Notes: generated by a model not told the origin, from the letters alone. Counted from the stretch's first letter, positions 18,874 to 29,518 are shown. The stretch: DNA of 64,000 bases from Rhizobium acidisoli (GCF_002531755.2 NZ_CP034998.1:372001-436000), one strand, 5' to 3'. Numbers and translations are program-made.

Positions 18874-19692
18874 ATGCTGAAATGGACCCGCTTCAACATC
18901 GTCTCCGTCACCCTCGGCTTTGCCTTCCTCTACCTGCCGATCGTGCTTCTGGTGATCTTCTCCTTCAACGAATCGAAGCTCGTCACCGTCTGGGGCGGCT
19001 TCTCAACCAAATGGTATGTCTCGCTGCTCTCCAACCAGGGCCTGCTCGACGCCGCCTGGGTGACGATCCGTGTCGGCCTGCTGTCGGCGACGCTCGCCAC
19101 CATCCTCGGCACGATGGCGGCGCTGACGCTGGTGCGCTACACCCGCTTTCGCGGCCGCATGCTGTTTTCGGGCATGATCTACGCGCCGCTTGTCATGCCT
19201 GACGTCATCACCGGCCTGTCGCTGCTGCTGCTCTTCGTCGCGATCGGCTTCGACCGCGGTTTCTGGACGATCACGCTGGCGCATACGACGCTGACCATGT
19301 GCTTCGTCGCCGTCGTCGTGCAGTCGCGCCTCTTAAGCTTCGATCGTTCGATCGAGGAAGCGGCGCAGGATCTCGGCGCGCCGCCGGTGCGCACCTTTTT
19401 CGAGATCACTCTGCCGATCATCGCGCCGGCCGTGGTCTCAGGCTGGATCCTGGCCTTCACCCTGTCGCTCGACGATCTGGTGATCGCGAGCTTCACCTCG
19501 GGGCCGGGCGCCACCACGCTGCCGATGCGGATCTACAGCCAGGTGCGCCTCGGCGTGACGCCGGAGATCAACGCGGTCTGCACCATCCTGATCGGCATCG
19601 TTGCGGTCGGCGTCATCTGCGCCTCGATCGTCACCAAGCGCCGCGAAATCCAGCGCCAGCGGGACGAGCGTGCGGCCGCCGCCGGCGCCTGA
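18874..19692 (+). CDS. potI: Putrescine ABC transporter permease (PotI-like)
   Basis: A 272-aa membrane protein with about six transmembrane helices. TM1 is at residues 8-30 (VTLGFAFLYLPIVLLVIFSF), and the EAA loop is near 163-182 (EAAQDLGAPPVRTFFEITLP). It pairs with PotH in the channel. The C-terminal tail is charged and cytoplasmic (KRREIQRQRDERAAA). It is last in the operon; its stop is 2 nt from that of the convergent AsmA-type gene, with no obvious terminator between them. Confidence 0.93.
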   Translation: MLKWTRFNIVSVTLGFAFLYLPIVLLVIFSFNESKLVTVWGGFSTKWYVSLLSNQGLLDAAWVTIRVGLLSATLATILGTMAALTLVRYTRFRGRMLFSGMIYAPLVMPDVITGLSLLLLFVAIGFDRGFWTITLAHTTLTMCFVAVVVQSRLLSFDRSIEEAAQDLGAPPVRTFFEITLPIIAPAVVSGWILAFTLSLDDLVIASFTSGPGATTLPMRIYSQVRLGVTPEINAVCTILIGIVAVGVICASIVTKRREIQRQRDERAAAAGA

Positions 19693-19694
19693 TC

Positions 19695-21587
19695 CTACTG
19701 CGCGTGGGGTGTGGTGCCGAAGAGCGGTACCGGCGAGATCACCGGGTTCGGCCATGAGCCGCCGATAAAGAACGGCAAGAGCGGCAGATCCGCCGCCTTG
19801 GCCGGATCGGTCGCTTCGAGCGATCCGGACAGCGCCAGCCCGTTCGACTGATAGGTGATGACGCCGGAAAGCGTCAGGGTCTCGGCCGTGCCGGCAATTT
19901 GGGCATCATGCATCTCGGCGGAACCGTTGGCGAAATCGGCCTGCACGTTCAACTGGTTGAAAGCGAAAGCGCCGCCTGCCGCAGCACTCAGCGGAAAGAA
20001 CGGCTTTTCGGCTGCCTGCGTCCTCAGTGCTGCGGCATCGATGCCGGGGATAATGCCTTCCCTTGTCCAGAAGTGCAGCTTGCCGGTGACGTCGGCAAGA
20101 CCGGTGGTCCAGATCGCCTTCGGTGATTGCAGGTCGAGATCGAGCGATCCGGTCGCCAGCGGCAGCGGTCCCTTCAGTTGCAGGCGCTCGGCAAGGGCTG
20201 CGAAATCGGCATCGCGGATCGACAGCTGCAGCTTGCCGCCGCCGTCGAAGTCGCGCTGGGTCGCTTCCAGATGCGCGGTCATCTCGCCGCCCTCGAACCG
20301 GCTGTCGCCGATGTCGAATTTCGCTTCGCCACCGGCAACGATCATGCTGGCGCCGACATCGGAAAGCTCGAAGAGACCCATCTGGGCGCGCCGCGCCGAA
20401 AGCCTGACATCGACATCGAGCAGCCGCAGCGGCCCGTTTATGCCCGCCGAGATCTCCTCCGCCTCACCGGCGGCGAGTCTCAGCGCAAAGGCGTCGAGAA
20501 ACGGCTTGAGGTTCATCTGGTCGAAGGCGAGCGTGCCGCCAATCTTCGGCCGTTTGCCCGGTTGGGTGAAAAGATCCATCACCCCGGTGGCGCTCGCTTC
20601 GTTCAGCGACAGGCTGAGATTGTTGAAGCGCAGTCCGTTGCCCGACGACATGATGTCGGATTCCAGCGAGGCGCTCTTCAGCGTGGCGATGCCGGGGATG
20701 GATTTGCCCGACCATGTAAGAAGCGCCGGCATATCGGGAATGCTGGCGGTGATATTGCCGGAAAGCGCCAAAAGGCTGGCGATGTTGGCAATGCCCTGGA
20801 AGTGCGCCGTCAAGAGGTTCGATGTCAGCGACGTCCGCGTTTCGGCATTGCGGCCGGCAAAGACAAGCAGCGGCTGGCGCGAGGCGAAATCGACCTTCAG
20901 GTCCTCGCCGTTGATCCGGGCGATGACAACAGCCGAGATCGCGCCGGACAGTCTCGGCCAGGCGATATCCGCGGTGACGCTGTCGAAACGATAGGTCTTG
21001 GCGGTCTTGATGTCGGTCACCGCAAGCGCGCCGTCTTCGACCGTCACCGCGCCGATCTCGGCGTCGAGATCGGGATCGAGCACCTCGGCGCCGTTTTCGG
21101 TGCGCACGCCGCTGATCGCGCGGGCAAGCAGGCCGGCATAACTCCAGTCGATCAGGCCATTTTCGTCGCGCGTCAGCGCCAGGTTGGGGCGCACCAGGTG
21201 GAATTCGTGGAAGCTGGTGCGGCCTCTCAGCGCATCGATAAGGCTGAAATCGGCCGACAGGCTGTCGATGCTGCCGAGCAGCTTGTCGCCGCTTTCACGC
21301 GGCTGGCGGATGGTGATCTGGTTCAGCGTGATGCGCGGCGTCGGCCAGAATTCGAGAACCGGACTGCCCTTGATTTCGGCATGGTAGCCCGTCCATTTCG
21401 ACAGCGCGTCCTCGATGCCCGAGCGCACGAAACCGGTGGTGATGAGATAGGGTGCGGCGACCCTCAGCGCCACGAACAGTGCCAGCGCGATCAGCAGGAA
21501 CACTGTCGACAGACGGGCGAAGGCCGGAAGCCAGCGCGAAACGGGTCCGATCTTCCTGCGCCACCTGCGATGTCTTGACGTGCTCAT
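19695..21587 (-). CDS. AsmA-family protein
   Basis: A 630-aa protein of the AsmA type. One N-terminal transmembrane helix lies at about residues 25-47 (LSTVFLLIALALFVALRVAA), and the rest is periplasmic and beta-rich. The N-terminal AsmA signature region is around 60-120 (KGSPVLEFWPTPRITLNQI) and the C-terminal AsmA_2-type region around 500-600. Family members are long bridge-like lipid-transfer proteins or affect outer-membrane assembly. Two starts are possible: the ATG at 21587, with GGAG close upstream, and an in-frame TTG at 21602. I prefer the ATG. Confidence 0.85.
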   Translation of the reverse strand: MSTSRHRRWRRKIGPVSRWLPAFARLSTVFLLIALALFVALRVAAPYLITTGFVRSGIEDALSKWTGYHAEIKGSPVLEFWPTPRITLNQITIRQPRESGDKLLGSIDSLSADFSLIDALRGRTSFHEFHLVRPNLALTRDENGLIDWSYAGLLARAISGVRTENGAEVLDPDLDAEIGAVTVEDGALAVTDIKTAKTYRFDSVTADIAWPRLSGAISAVVIARINGEDLKVDFASRQPLLVFAGRNAETRTSLTSNLLTAHFQGIANIASLLALSGNITASIPDMPALLTWSGKSIPGIATLKSASLESDIMSSGNGLRFNNLSLSLNEASATGVMDLFTQPGKRPKIGGTLAFDQMNLKPFLDAFALRLAAGEAEEISAGINGPLRLLDVDVRLSARRAQMGLFELSDVGASMIVAGGEAKFDIGDSRFEGGEMTAHLEATQRDFDGGGKLQLSIRDADFAALAERLQLKGPLPLATGSLDLDLQSPKAIWTTGLADVTGKLHFWTREGIIPGIDAAALRTQAAEKPFFPLSAAAGGAFAFNQLNVQADFANGSAEMHDAQIAGTAETLTLSGVITYQSNGLALSGSLEATDPAKAADLPLLPFFIGGSWPNPVISPVPLFGTTPHAQ

Positions 21588-21775
21588 GATCTCCGCCGGC
21601 AATTCCGCCGGTTATCCCGTTAAGCGCTGATTTCGCCGGATATAGGAAATATCGGGCATATGCAAATCCCCTGCAGCACGGCGCCTCTTTTCAGACGTGC
21701 CGAGGCATGCTGCAGCCCTTCGAAGCGACGCATCGGCCTTCTGAATGCATAGGTTGGGATCGCGTCTGTTCCGCA

Positions 21776-21805
21776 CTTTATAATGCAATGCAGCATGATA
21801 TAAAG
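21776..21805 (+). promoter_or_regulatory. PhaR-like operator upstream of acetoacetyl-CoA synthetase
   Basis: TGCAATGCA lies at 21784-21792 inside a dyad (ctttata 21776-21782, tataaag 21799-21805), 23 nt or more before the start codon. The same nonamer occurs twice, in opposite orientations, upstream of the phasin gene. PhaR/AniA regulators of PHB metabolism bind TGC-rich dyads in related bacteria. The link is inference. Confidence 0.45.
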
Positions 21806-21827
21806 GCGGGATTGGGAGGAGGATTGA

Positions 21828-23780
<1,953 letters not shown>

Positions 23781-24034
23781 GAGCGGACCGGAAGCTACAA
23801 GCTTTTATCACTTATCCACGCACTCTCATGGAAACCTTTCGTTAAGAAAGGTTTGTCAAATCTAAAAGCCAACTTGGGGGCCGTGTATGAACGAGGCGGC
23901 CTGGAGCCCTAAAGCGCCGCGCGTCTTAGACGCGCAATCATGCAGCAGGGCTTTCGATACATGATGGTGATCGACTGAGCTCTTGTTGAACAGCACCAAA
24001 TTCAAGGCAGCCTCGGCTGCCTTTTCTTTAGCGC
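23781..24034. other. Structured intergenic region, possible small RNA
   Basis: 254 nt between convergent genes with no ORF. It holds three hairpins: aaacctttc/gaaaggttt (23832-23854, 5-nt loop), gcgcgtc/gacgcgc (23919-23935, 3-nt loop), and the terminator at 24006-24024. The middle hairpin resembles a dispersed rhizobial AAAGCGCCGCGCGTC element. The region may just be a long 3' UTR. Confidence 0.4.
24006..24029 (+). terminator. Rho-independent terminator
   Basis: Perfect 7-bp arms (ggcagcc 24006-24012; ggctgcc 24015-24021) with a 2-nt loop, followed by ttttcttt. It is placed to end a plus-strand transcript from acetoacetyl-CoA synthetase or from a small RNA in this gap. Confidence 0.75.
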
Positions 24035-27000
24035 TCAGCCGGCCAACACCCGCTGCGACGGGAAGGTGATCTCGACGAGCGTACCCTCGTTCGGCGCCGA
24101 ATTGATCGAGAAGACGGCGCGGTTGGCATCGACCATCGCCTTGGTCAGCGGCAGGCCGAGCCCGGTGCCGTCGCCGCGATGGCGCGATTGGGTCGAGGAG
24201 ACCTGCCGGAACGGTTTCATCGCCTGGTCGAGTTCGCTGCGCGTCATGCCGATGCCTGTATCGCGGACCCTCAGCACGACGCTGCCATTCGCCTCATAGG
24301 AGGTGGAAACGACGATCTGCCCGCCGGATGGGGTGAAACGGATGGCGTTCGACAGGATGTTGAGCGCGATCTGCTTGATCGAGCGCAGATCCGCCACGAC
24401 CTCGGGCACCGCATGCGACAGCGCTGTGCGGATGATGACGCGCTGGCCGTTTGCCTGCGGCTGCACCAGGGCGACCGCCTCGGAGACCGCCTCGTTGAGG
24501 CCGACGGCGGCAAAATCGAGATCCATCTCGCCCGCCTCGATCTTCGAAATATCGAGCAGGTCGTTGACGATATCGAGCACGTGCCGGCCGGAGCGGCCGA
24601 TGTCGTTGGCATATTCGATATAACGCGGATGGCCGATCGGCCCGAAGCGTTCGCCGGCCATCATGTCGGAAAAGCCGATGATGGCGTTGAGCGGCGTGCG
24701 GATCTCGTGGCTGACGCGGGCGAGAAAATCGGTCTTGTGGGCATTGGCGGTTTCGGCCGCGCCCTTGGCGTTGCGCAGCTCGTCCTCGGTGCGCTTCCAC
24801 TGGGTGATATCGCGGATGACGGCACAATAGCCGTTGGAGGAGGTGAGCTGACCCATCGTCATGAACAGCGGCACGAAGCCGCCGGCGGCCTCGCGGCCGA
24901 TCACTTCGCGCCCGTCGTTCAACACACTGGCGACGCCATGGCCGGAGAGGCCGTGGAGATAGTCGAGTACCGCCTTCTGGCTCTCATGGGCAAACAGCAT
25001 GACGAAGGGTTTGCCGCGCGTCTCCTGCTCGTCGTAATTGAAAAGCGCGCTCGCCGACCGGTTCATCGAGCGGATGTCGCCCTCCGTGCCGATGACGACG
25101 ACGCCGTCGGTCGCCGTTTCCAGGATCGAGCGCAGCTCCTCCACTTCGACCTGCAGTTTGGCGACCTTTTCGACCATCCGCTCGGGCCGCGCTTCTGTCC
25201 GGCCCCCGGAACGGCCTGTATCGCTGCGGCCCTCTTCCTTGCCTTCCACCGGCATCAGCGCCAGCATCAGCGCGTTGGCGTCTTCCCAGCGCACCGATTG
25301 CAGCCGCGCCGTCACCGGCACCAGGCTGTCGTCGGCCTTGACCAGCATCATGGTGCCGGAGCCTGCGGCCTTTTCCTCGAGTTCGCGGCGCTGCAGCAGG
25401 GCTTCGATGCCGCCGACCTCGCGCAATGCGTCGAGCGAGGTGTAGCCGGTCAGCCGCATGAATTCCGGATTGGCATGGAGCAGCGCATCGCCGACATGGA
25501 TAAGCACCGCGACCGGCAACTGGTCGACCGTTCCCAGCGAAAGCCCGTCCGTCATCTTGACGCGCGGCGGGATGAAGCTTGTCAGAACCTCGATCTGGCT
25601 GACCGTCTCCTCCAGCCCTTCCGTCGCTTCGTCCTCATCTATGTCGTCAGTCGCCTCGACACTGGCATCGTCCTCGCGAGCGTCGTCGTCGCGCTGGGCG
25701 TCGGCGGCATTCTCGAAAATCGCTTCCTGCGGCGCGATCTCCTCGAGCGACGGCGCTTCCGCCTTGTCGGCAATGGGTGTTTCGGCCTTGAGGTCTTCGG
25801 CCCCAGAAGCCTCTTCAAAGCTCGCCGTTTCCGTGGCGGCGGGGTCACTCCGTCCCGGTCCAGCAGGTTCGTCCTTGCTGGCGCCGAAAGCCTCGAGACG
25901 CTTGGCGATCTCGCGGAAATTGGCCTGTTCGGCGGCCGTCAATGCGGCGCCGCTGTTATGGAGCTGAACGATCTTGTCGGAGAAACGGCGATTGGGCGTT
26001 TCCGAAATGCGAAGCGCCGGCGGCTCGTTCGACATTTCCGCTGTCGGTTCGACGGCGGAGATATCGCCGGACTCGGCGCTATCGTCTGCTGTTTCTGAAG
26101 CGCTTGGCTGGAAAGGCGGTTCGTCGGACGCCTGCACGATGGACGCCTGTTCGGCGGCAATCTGCTCGGGTGCTGGCTCCGTCTCCGGCTGCGGCTCGCT
26201 TACTGCAGGCGCCTGGTCCTCGACCTCATCCGGCAGGGCGGGTTCGCTCGGGACTTCTTCCTGCGCTGCCGGCACCTCGTGTGCCGCCTCGGCAACGGTC
26301 TCGGGCACCGGGCCGAGGCTTGCCGCATCATGGCCGACCCCATCCGGGCCGAGCGTCAGGCCGAGCGCCAGCGGATCTTCCTGCGCATCGGAAAGCCGGA
26401 CGACGCCGAAGCCGCGGAAACCGTCGAAGTCGCGGTTGCGGGTATAGGTCGGCAGCGCCGCCAGATCGACGGGAACGACGAGGCTTGTGCCTTCGACCGG
26501 CCAGAGAATGGTTTTGCCCGACCATGTGTCGCGGCGGGCGAGCGCCTCGGCAAGCTTGCCGTCGGGATCGAGATTGAAGAGGGCGGCGACGTCGCCGAAG
26601 GCGGAACCAATAATCTCGGAGGCATGCGGACCGACGGCCTCGGCAAATTCGTGGCTGACTTCGTTGAACCGGCCCTCGGCATCGATCTTCCAGACGAAGC
26701 GCGTGGCGCGGCTGTTCGGCCTGAAGACGAAGCCGGGCGCAGCCGCAAGCTCAGGGGCAGGGGAGGCGTCGGCGACCATAGGCGGTGCGACGACGGGCTC
26801 TTCGTGAACCGCTTCCGGCGCCTCTTCGACAGGCGCCTCGCCGGCTTCAACAGGCGGTTCCGCCGTCGCCGTGATGGAGGCAAGGTCGTCCTCGATGATC
26901 GCGGCAGGCTCGTGGGCCTCATCCGCGCTGCTGTCGATCACGCCAGCGTCGCTTTCCGGCTTGGCATCTTCGGGGAGACCGGCTTCGTCGGCCATCTCGT

Positions 27001-27913
27001 CTGCTGTTGCCGCTGTGCTTTCCGCCGGCTGGTCGTTTTCGCCGGTAATGTCCTCGAGCGTTTCCTCGACTTCCTCGATCCCCGAGACGGCCTCGATGAT
27101 CTCGGTAAAGCCTGTGGCGGCAACAGGCTCGTCACGGAAGTCTTCGGCCGGCGGCACGCTGTCTTCCTGCACGGGCGCATCAATCAAGTCGAGCGCGGGG
27201 GTATCGATCGGATCTGACGCGGCCGCGTCGACCGGGTCGAGATGGCCGATCGCGGTCTCCACGGCAAAGAGCAGGTTGAGCGCCGGCTCGTCGCTGAGCT
27301 TGCCGACGGCTGCCGGAAGATTGCCTCTGCCGGTGGCAACGGGTCGCTTCACCAGCCGGTCGGGATGCGCGCCGGCAAGGTTGATCAAGGTCTTTGCCGT
27401 CTGCGCGGAAATCCCGAGCGAGGCAAAGCCCGGCGAGGCGGCGATGACGTCGCCATCGGCGCCGATCACGGCCATATGGGTGTCGGGGTCATCGAGCCCC
27501 TGCAGCATCTGGGCCGCCGAAGCGCCTGACGTCAACGGCTTTGCCGAGACCGGCACCGAAAACAGCATGGCCTTTTCGCCTGACGAGAGCCGGATCAGTT
27601 CGGCCGCCGCCTGCACCTGCACACGCTGAAAGCCCTTGGCGACGCGGATCATCAGGCTTCTGTGGTCACCGATATCGGCAAGCTGGCGCGCCGCCGTTTC
27701 CAGCTGGCGGAAGGTGATGTCGGTGCGATCGACGCCCTGATCGAGCAGATCATAGACGGCTGCATGGCCGAAAAGTTCGGCACCCGCACCGTTCGCCCAG
27801 AGTAGGCGGGCAAGGTCGGCCGAAAACAGCACCATCGCTTCGCCGCGTGAAAAACGTTCCCGCACCCGCGCATGCACGGCGATATCGATGAACGGATATT
27901 GGACTGCGGGCAT
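24035..27913 (-). CDS. cbrA: PAS-domain sensor histidine kinase, CbrA type
   Basis: A 1292-aa hybrid-free histidine kinase without clear transmembrane helices. It has an N-terminal sensor region (residues 1-220), a long acidic Ala/Glu/Pro-rich region with a PAS-like island near 410-500 (FVWKIDAEGRFNEVSHEFAE), and PAS domains near 800-1040. The phospho-acceptor is His1069 (RVSHEIRTPLN), followed by the ATPase domain with ALNILSNAIRFTPSGG and GDGTGLGLPLTKAM. Its DHp and position between acetoacetyl-CoA synthetase and phasin genes match Sinorhizobium CbrA, which acts through DivK on the CtrA cell-cycle pathway and affects succinoglycan and symbiosis. The symbol rests on synteny and the kinase core. 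Confidence 0.8.
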   Translation of the reverse strand: MPAVQYPFIDIAVHARVRERFSRGEAMVLFSADLARLLWANGAGAELFGHAAVYDLLDQGVDRTDITFRQLETAARQLADIGDHRSLMIRVAKGFQRVQVQAAAELIRLSSGEKAMLFSVPVSAKPLTSGASAAQMLQGLDDPDTHMAVIGADGDVIAASPGFASLGISAQTAKTLINLAGAHPDRLVKRPVATGRGNLPAAVGKLSDEPALNLLFAVETAIGHLDPVDAAASDPIDTPALDLIDAPVQEDSVPPAEDFRDEPVAATGFTEIIEAVSGIEEVEETLEDITGENDQPAESTAATADEMADEAGLPEDAKPESDAGVIDSSADEAHEPAAIIEDDLASITATAEPPVEAGEAPVEEAPEAVHEEPVVAPPMVADASPAPELAAAPGFVFRPNSRATRFVWKIDAEGRFNEVSHEFAEAVGPHASEIIGSAFGDVAALFNLDPDGKLAEALARRDTWSGKTILWPVEGTSLVVPVDLAALPTYTRNRDFDGFRGFGVVRLSDAQEDPLALGLTLGPDGVGHDAASLGPVPETVAEAAHEVPAAQEEVPSEPALPDEVEDQAPAVSEPQPETEPAPEQIAAEQASIVQASDEPPFQPSASETADDSAESGDISAVEPTAEMSNEPPALRISETPNRRFSDKIVQLHNSGAALTAAEQANFREIAKRLEAFGASKDEPAGPGRSDPAATETASFEEASGAEDLKAETPIADKAEAPSLEEIAPQEAIFENAADAQRDDDAREDDASVEATDDIDEDEATEGLEETVSQIEVLTSFIPPRVKMTDGLSLGTVDQLPVAVLIHVGDALLHANPEFMRLTGYTSLDALREVGGIEALLQRRELEEKAAGSGTMMLVKADDSLVPVTARLQSVRWEDANALMLALMPVEGKEEGRSDTGRSGGRTEARPERMVEKVAKLQVEVEELRSILETATDGVVVIGTEGDIRSMNRSASALFNYDEQETRGKPFVMLFAHESQKAVLDYLHGLSGHGVASVLNDGREVIGREAAGGFVPLFMTMGQLTSSNGYCAVIRDITQWKRTEDELRNAKGAAETANAHKTDFLARVSHEIRTPLNAIIGFSDMMAGERFGPIGHPRYIEYANDIGRSGRHVLDIVNDLLDISKIEAGEMDLDFAAVGLNEAVSEAVALVQPQANGQRVIIRTALSHAVPEVVADLRSIKQIALNILSNAIRFTPSGGQIVVSTSYEANGSVVLRVRDTGIGMTRSELDQAMKPFRQVSSTQSRHRGDGTGLGLPLTKAMVDANRAVFSINSAPNEGTLVEITFPSQRVLAG

Positions 27914-27945
27914 GATCGAACCTTGTCGCTGTCGGCCTTCTTAAA

Positions 27946-27960
27946 TTAACGGCTTATTAA
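27946..27960 (-). promoter_or_regulatory. CtrA-type binding site upstream of cbrA
   Basis: An exact TTAA-N7-TTAA motif (27946-27960), the full CtrA consensus of alphaproteobacteria. It lies 33-47 nt before the cbrA start codon. A further TTAA sits at 27941-27944. AT-rich 8-base matches are rare in DNA of this composition. Function is inferred. Confidence 0.5.
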
Positions 27961-28022
27961 TAACTGCGGGGCGCATGCGGGTCCAGAAGAGCAGGGGGTT
28001 TTCGGCCGGCAAGGTTAACGTC

Positions 28023-28057
28023 TTGTGCATTGCACAATAAATGTTGCAATGCACAAC
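28023..28057 (+). promoter_or_regulatory. Paired PhaR-like operators upstream of phasin
   Basis: The first site is a perfect dyad, ttgtgca-t-tgcacaa (28023-28037). The second is a near dyad, gttgcaatgcacaac (28043-28057). Both contain TGCAATGCA, in opposite orientations, with centres about 19 bp apart. They lie 70-105 nt before the phasin start. PhaR/AniA represses phasin genes by binding such TGC/GCA dyads, so this is the likely control site. Confidence 0.6.
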
Positions 28058-28127
28058 GGAATGTCTTATATAAGCGTCATCCCAACTATTGCAGGCAGCG
28101 ACTGCCTCAGCCCAAAGGATGCGACCC

Positions 28128-28577
28128 ATGGCTACCATAAAGACCGACGACGTTTTTTCAATCGCTTCTTTCGACCCGTCCAAGTTCGCGGAATCCTTCC
28201 GTGATTTCGCCGAAAAAGGCGCTCAGCAGTCCAAAGACGCCTATGCCAAGCTGAAGACCGCTGGCGAAGAAGCCGGCAAGACCCTCGAAGCCACCGTCCA
28301 GACGGCACAGGCCGGCAGCGTCGAACTCGGCCTGAAGGCGATCGACATCCTGCGCGTCAATTCCGAGAACTCGCTCTCGCACTTCGAAGCGCTGCTCGGC
28401 GTCAAGTCCCCCGCCGAATTCTTCGAGCTGCAGACCTCGTTCATCCGCAAGCAGGCTGAGCTGACCGTCGAGCAGGCGAAGTCGATCCAGGAAACCACCA
28501 AGCAGGTTGCCGAAAAGCTCGCAAAGCCCTCCAAGGACGCCGCCGAAAAAGCCATGGCTTCCTTCAAGGTTGCCTGA
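28128..28577 (+). CDS. Phasin (PHB granule-associated protein)
   Basis: A 149-aa phasin, which coats polyhydroxybutyrate granules and limits their size. It is almost wholly helical and lysine/alanine-rich, with the phasin_2 pattern (FAEKGAQQSKDAYAKLKTAG; HFEALLGVKSPAEFFELQTS; FIRKQAELTVEQAKSIQETT). The ATG at 28128 has AAAGGA 8 nt upstream; a 13-codon upstream extension is not supported. Paired TGCAATGCA dyads lie upstream, and a strong terminator follows. The Sinorhizobium homologue next to cbrA is PhaP1. Confidence 0.93.
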   Translation: MATIKTDDVFSIASFDPSKFAESFRDFAEKGAQQSKDAYAKLKTAGEEAGKTLEATVQTAQAGSVELGLKAIDILRVNSENSLSHFEALLGVKSPAEFFELQTSFIRKQAELTVEQAKSIQETTKQVAEKLAKPSKDAAEKAMASFKVA

Positions 28578-28599
28578 TCGATCTTAATTGATCGGAGAC

Positions 28600-28629
28600 A
28601 AAAGGCTGGACCTCGTGTCCAGCCTTTTT
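28600..28629 (+). terminator. Rho-independent terminator after phasin
   Basis: 12-bp arms (aaaaggctggac 28600-28611; gtccagcctttt 28617-28628) with a 5-nt loop, ending in a TTTTT run. It lies 22 nt past the stop. Confidence 0.9.
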
Positions 28630-28707
28630 GTATATTGACGCGGAATGGGGCTTGAATTCATCGCCAAGTCCTCGTATGTGACCCCCATCGCGCCAGACGC
28701 GATTTAT

Positions 28708-28784
28708 GCGGTTGTAGCTCAGTTGGTTAGAGCGCAGGTTTGTGGCACCTGAGGTCGGAGGTTCGAGACCCCCCAACCGTACCA
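28708..28784 (+). tRNA. tRNA-His (GTG anticodon)
   Basis: 77 nt including an encoded CCA. The acceptor arms are gcggttg and caaccgt, the D arm is tagctcagttggttagagc, the anticodon GTG is at 28742-28744 in loop ttgtggc, and the T arm contains ggttcgagacc. The base before the first G is T, so there is no encoded G-1, and the discriminator is A73. That is the alphaproteobacterial form of tRNA-His. Confidence 0.95.
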
Positions 28785-29518
28785 TTTCCCCACGTCAGCT
28801 CCCTATCGGACAGATCGCTCCGGCTGCGTCATTTCGACCGAAACGTACAGACGTTTGACTATATTTGTAAATGATCCTGGCCGAGGCTGATTGTCTTGCG
28901 AAGAGCGCGGGCTTTCACCCATCGAACGGCAGACGAGGCGTGCTTTCTGACAAGCAGCATCCCGTGGCTTTGAGGGGTGCCCCTGAAGAAAACCTACGCT
29001 TCCGACGGCGAGTTTGCTGCTTATTTACCACACAAGATTGAACATTTGAGAAGAACAACTCATCCGTATGGTGCCACGCCGCGGCGTGAGCTACCGTGTG
29101 GCATACAATAGCAGCGAGCTCCGCAATTGCGACATCCGCCCTCGATAGGGAACGATCCACTTACGCAAGTGATTGCGAAAGATGCGAACCGCGAAGCCGA
29201 CCCGCGGCAAGACAGGCGGAGACAACGTTCGGGGGTGCCGAAAAATCCGGACCTCGTTTTCCCGATGAGTGTGGAGACTTACTAAATTTCAGCAGATGAC
29301 CGTAACTTCAATTTAAGTGCCGTCATGCGAGCAATTGCGAACGTTCGGACGGGCAGAGCGTAGGATCCTGGAATATGTCTTCTAGCCTTTGTTAATCGCA
29401 TCATAACCGTAGTTGCGAAGACCAAAAAAATTCTGCGTAGAAATGAAGCTTTTAGTTGAAGTTTCCCGAGGGAACTGGGATGAGGCAGCGGCCGGATGGA
29501 TAGGCAAACGGGGATTTT
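28785..29518. other. 734-nt gene-free stretch between tRNA-His and the RTX gene
   Basis: No ORF with convincing coding character is present. The short frames at 28915-29160 (minus) and 29096-29299 (plus) lack ribosome sites and family resemblance. The last 150 nt are AT-richer (ttgttaatcgcatcataacc around 29390) and probably hold the RTX promoter. I saw no copy of the tRNA 3' end in the window that would mark an attachment site. Confidence 0.5.

Noticed and set aside
20127..21578. A 483-codon plus-strand frame opposite the AsmA-type gene
   Set aside because: Antisense shadow of a GC-rich gene; no recognisable domain.
24179..26098. A 639-codon frame opposite the CbrA-type kinase
   Set aside because: Shadow caused by third-position GC bias; the kinase motifs on the other strand are clear.
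28564..28785. A 73-codon minus-strand frame over tRNA-His
   Set aside because: It reads through the tRNA and the phasin terminator; no ribosome site.
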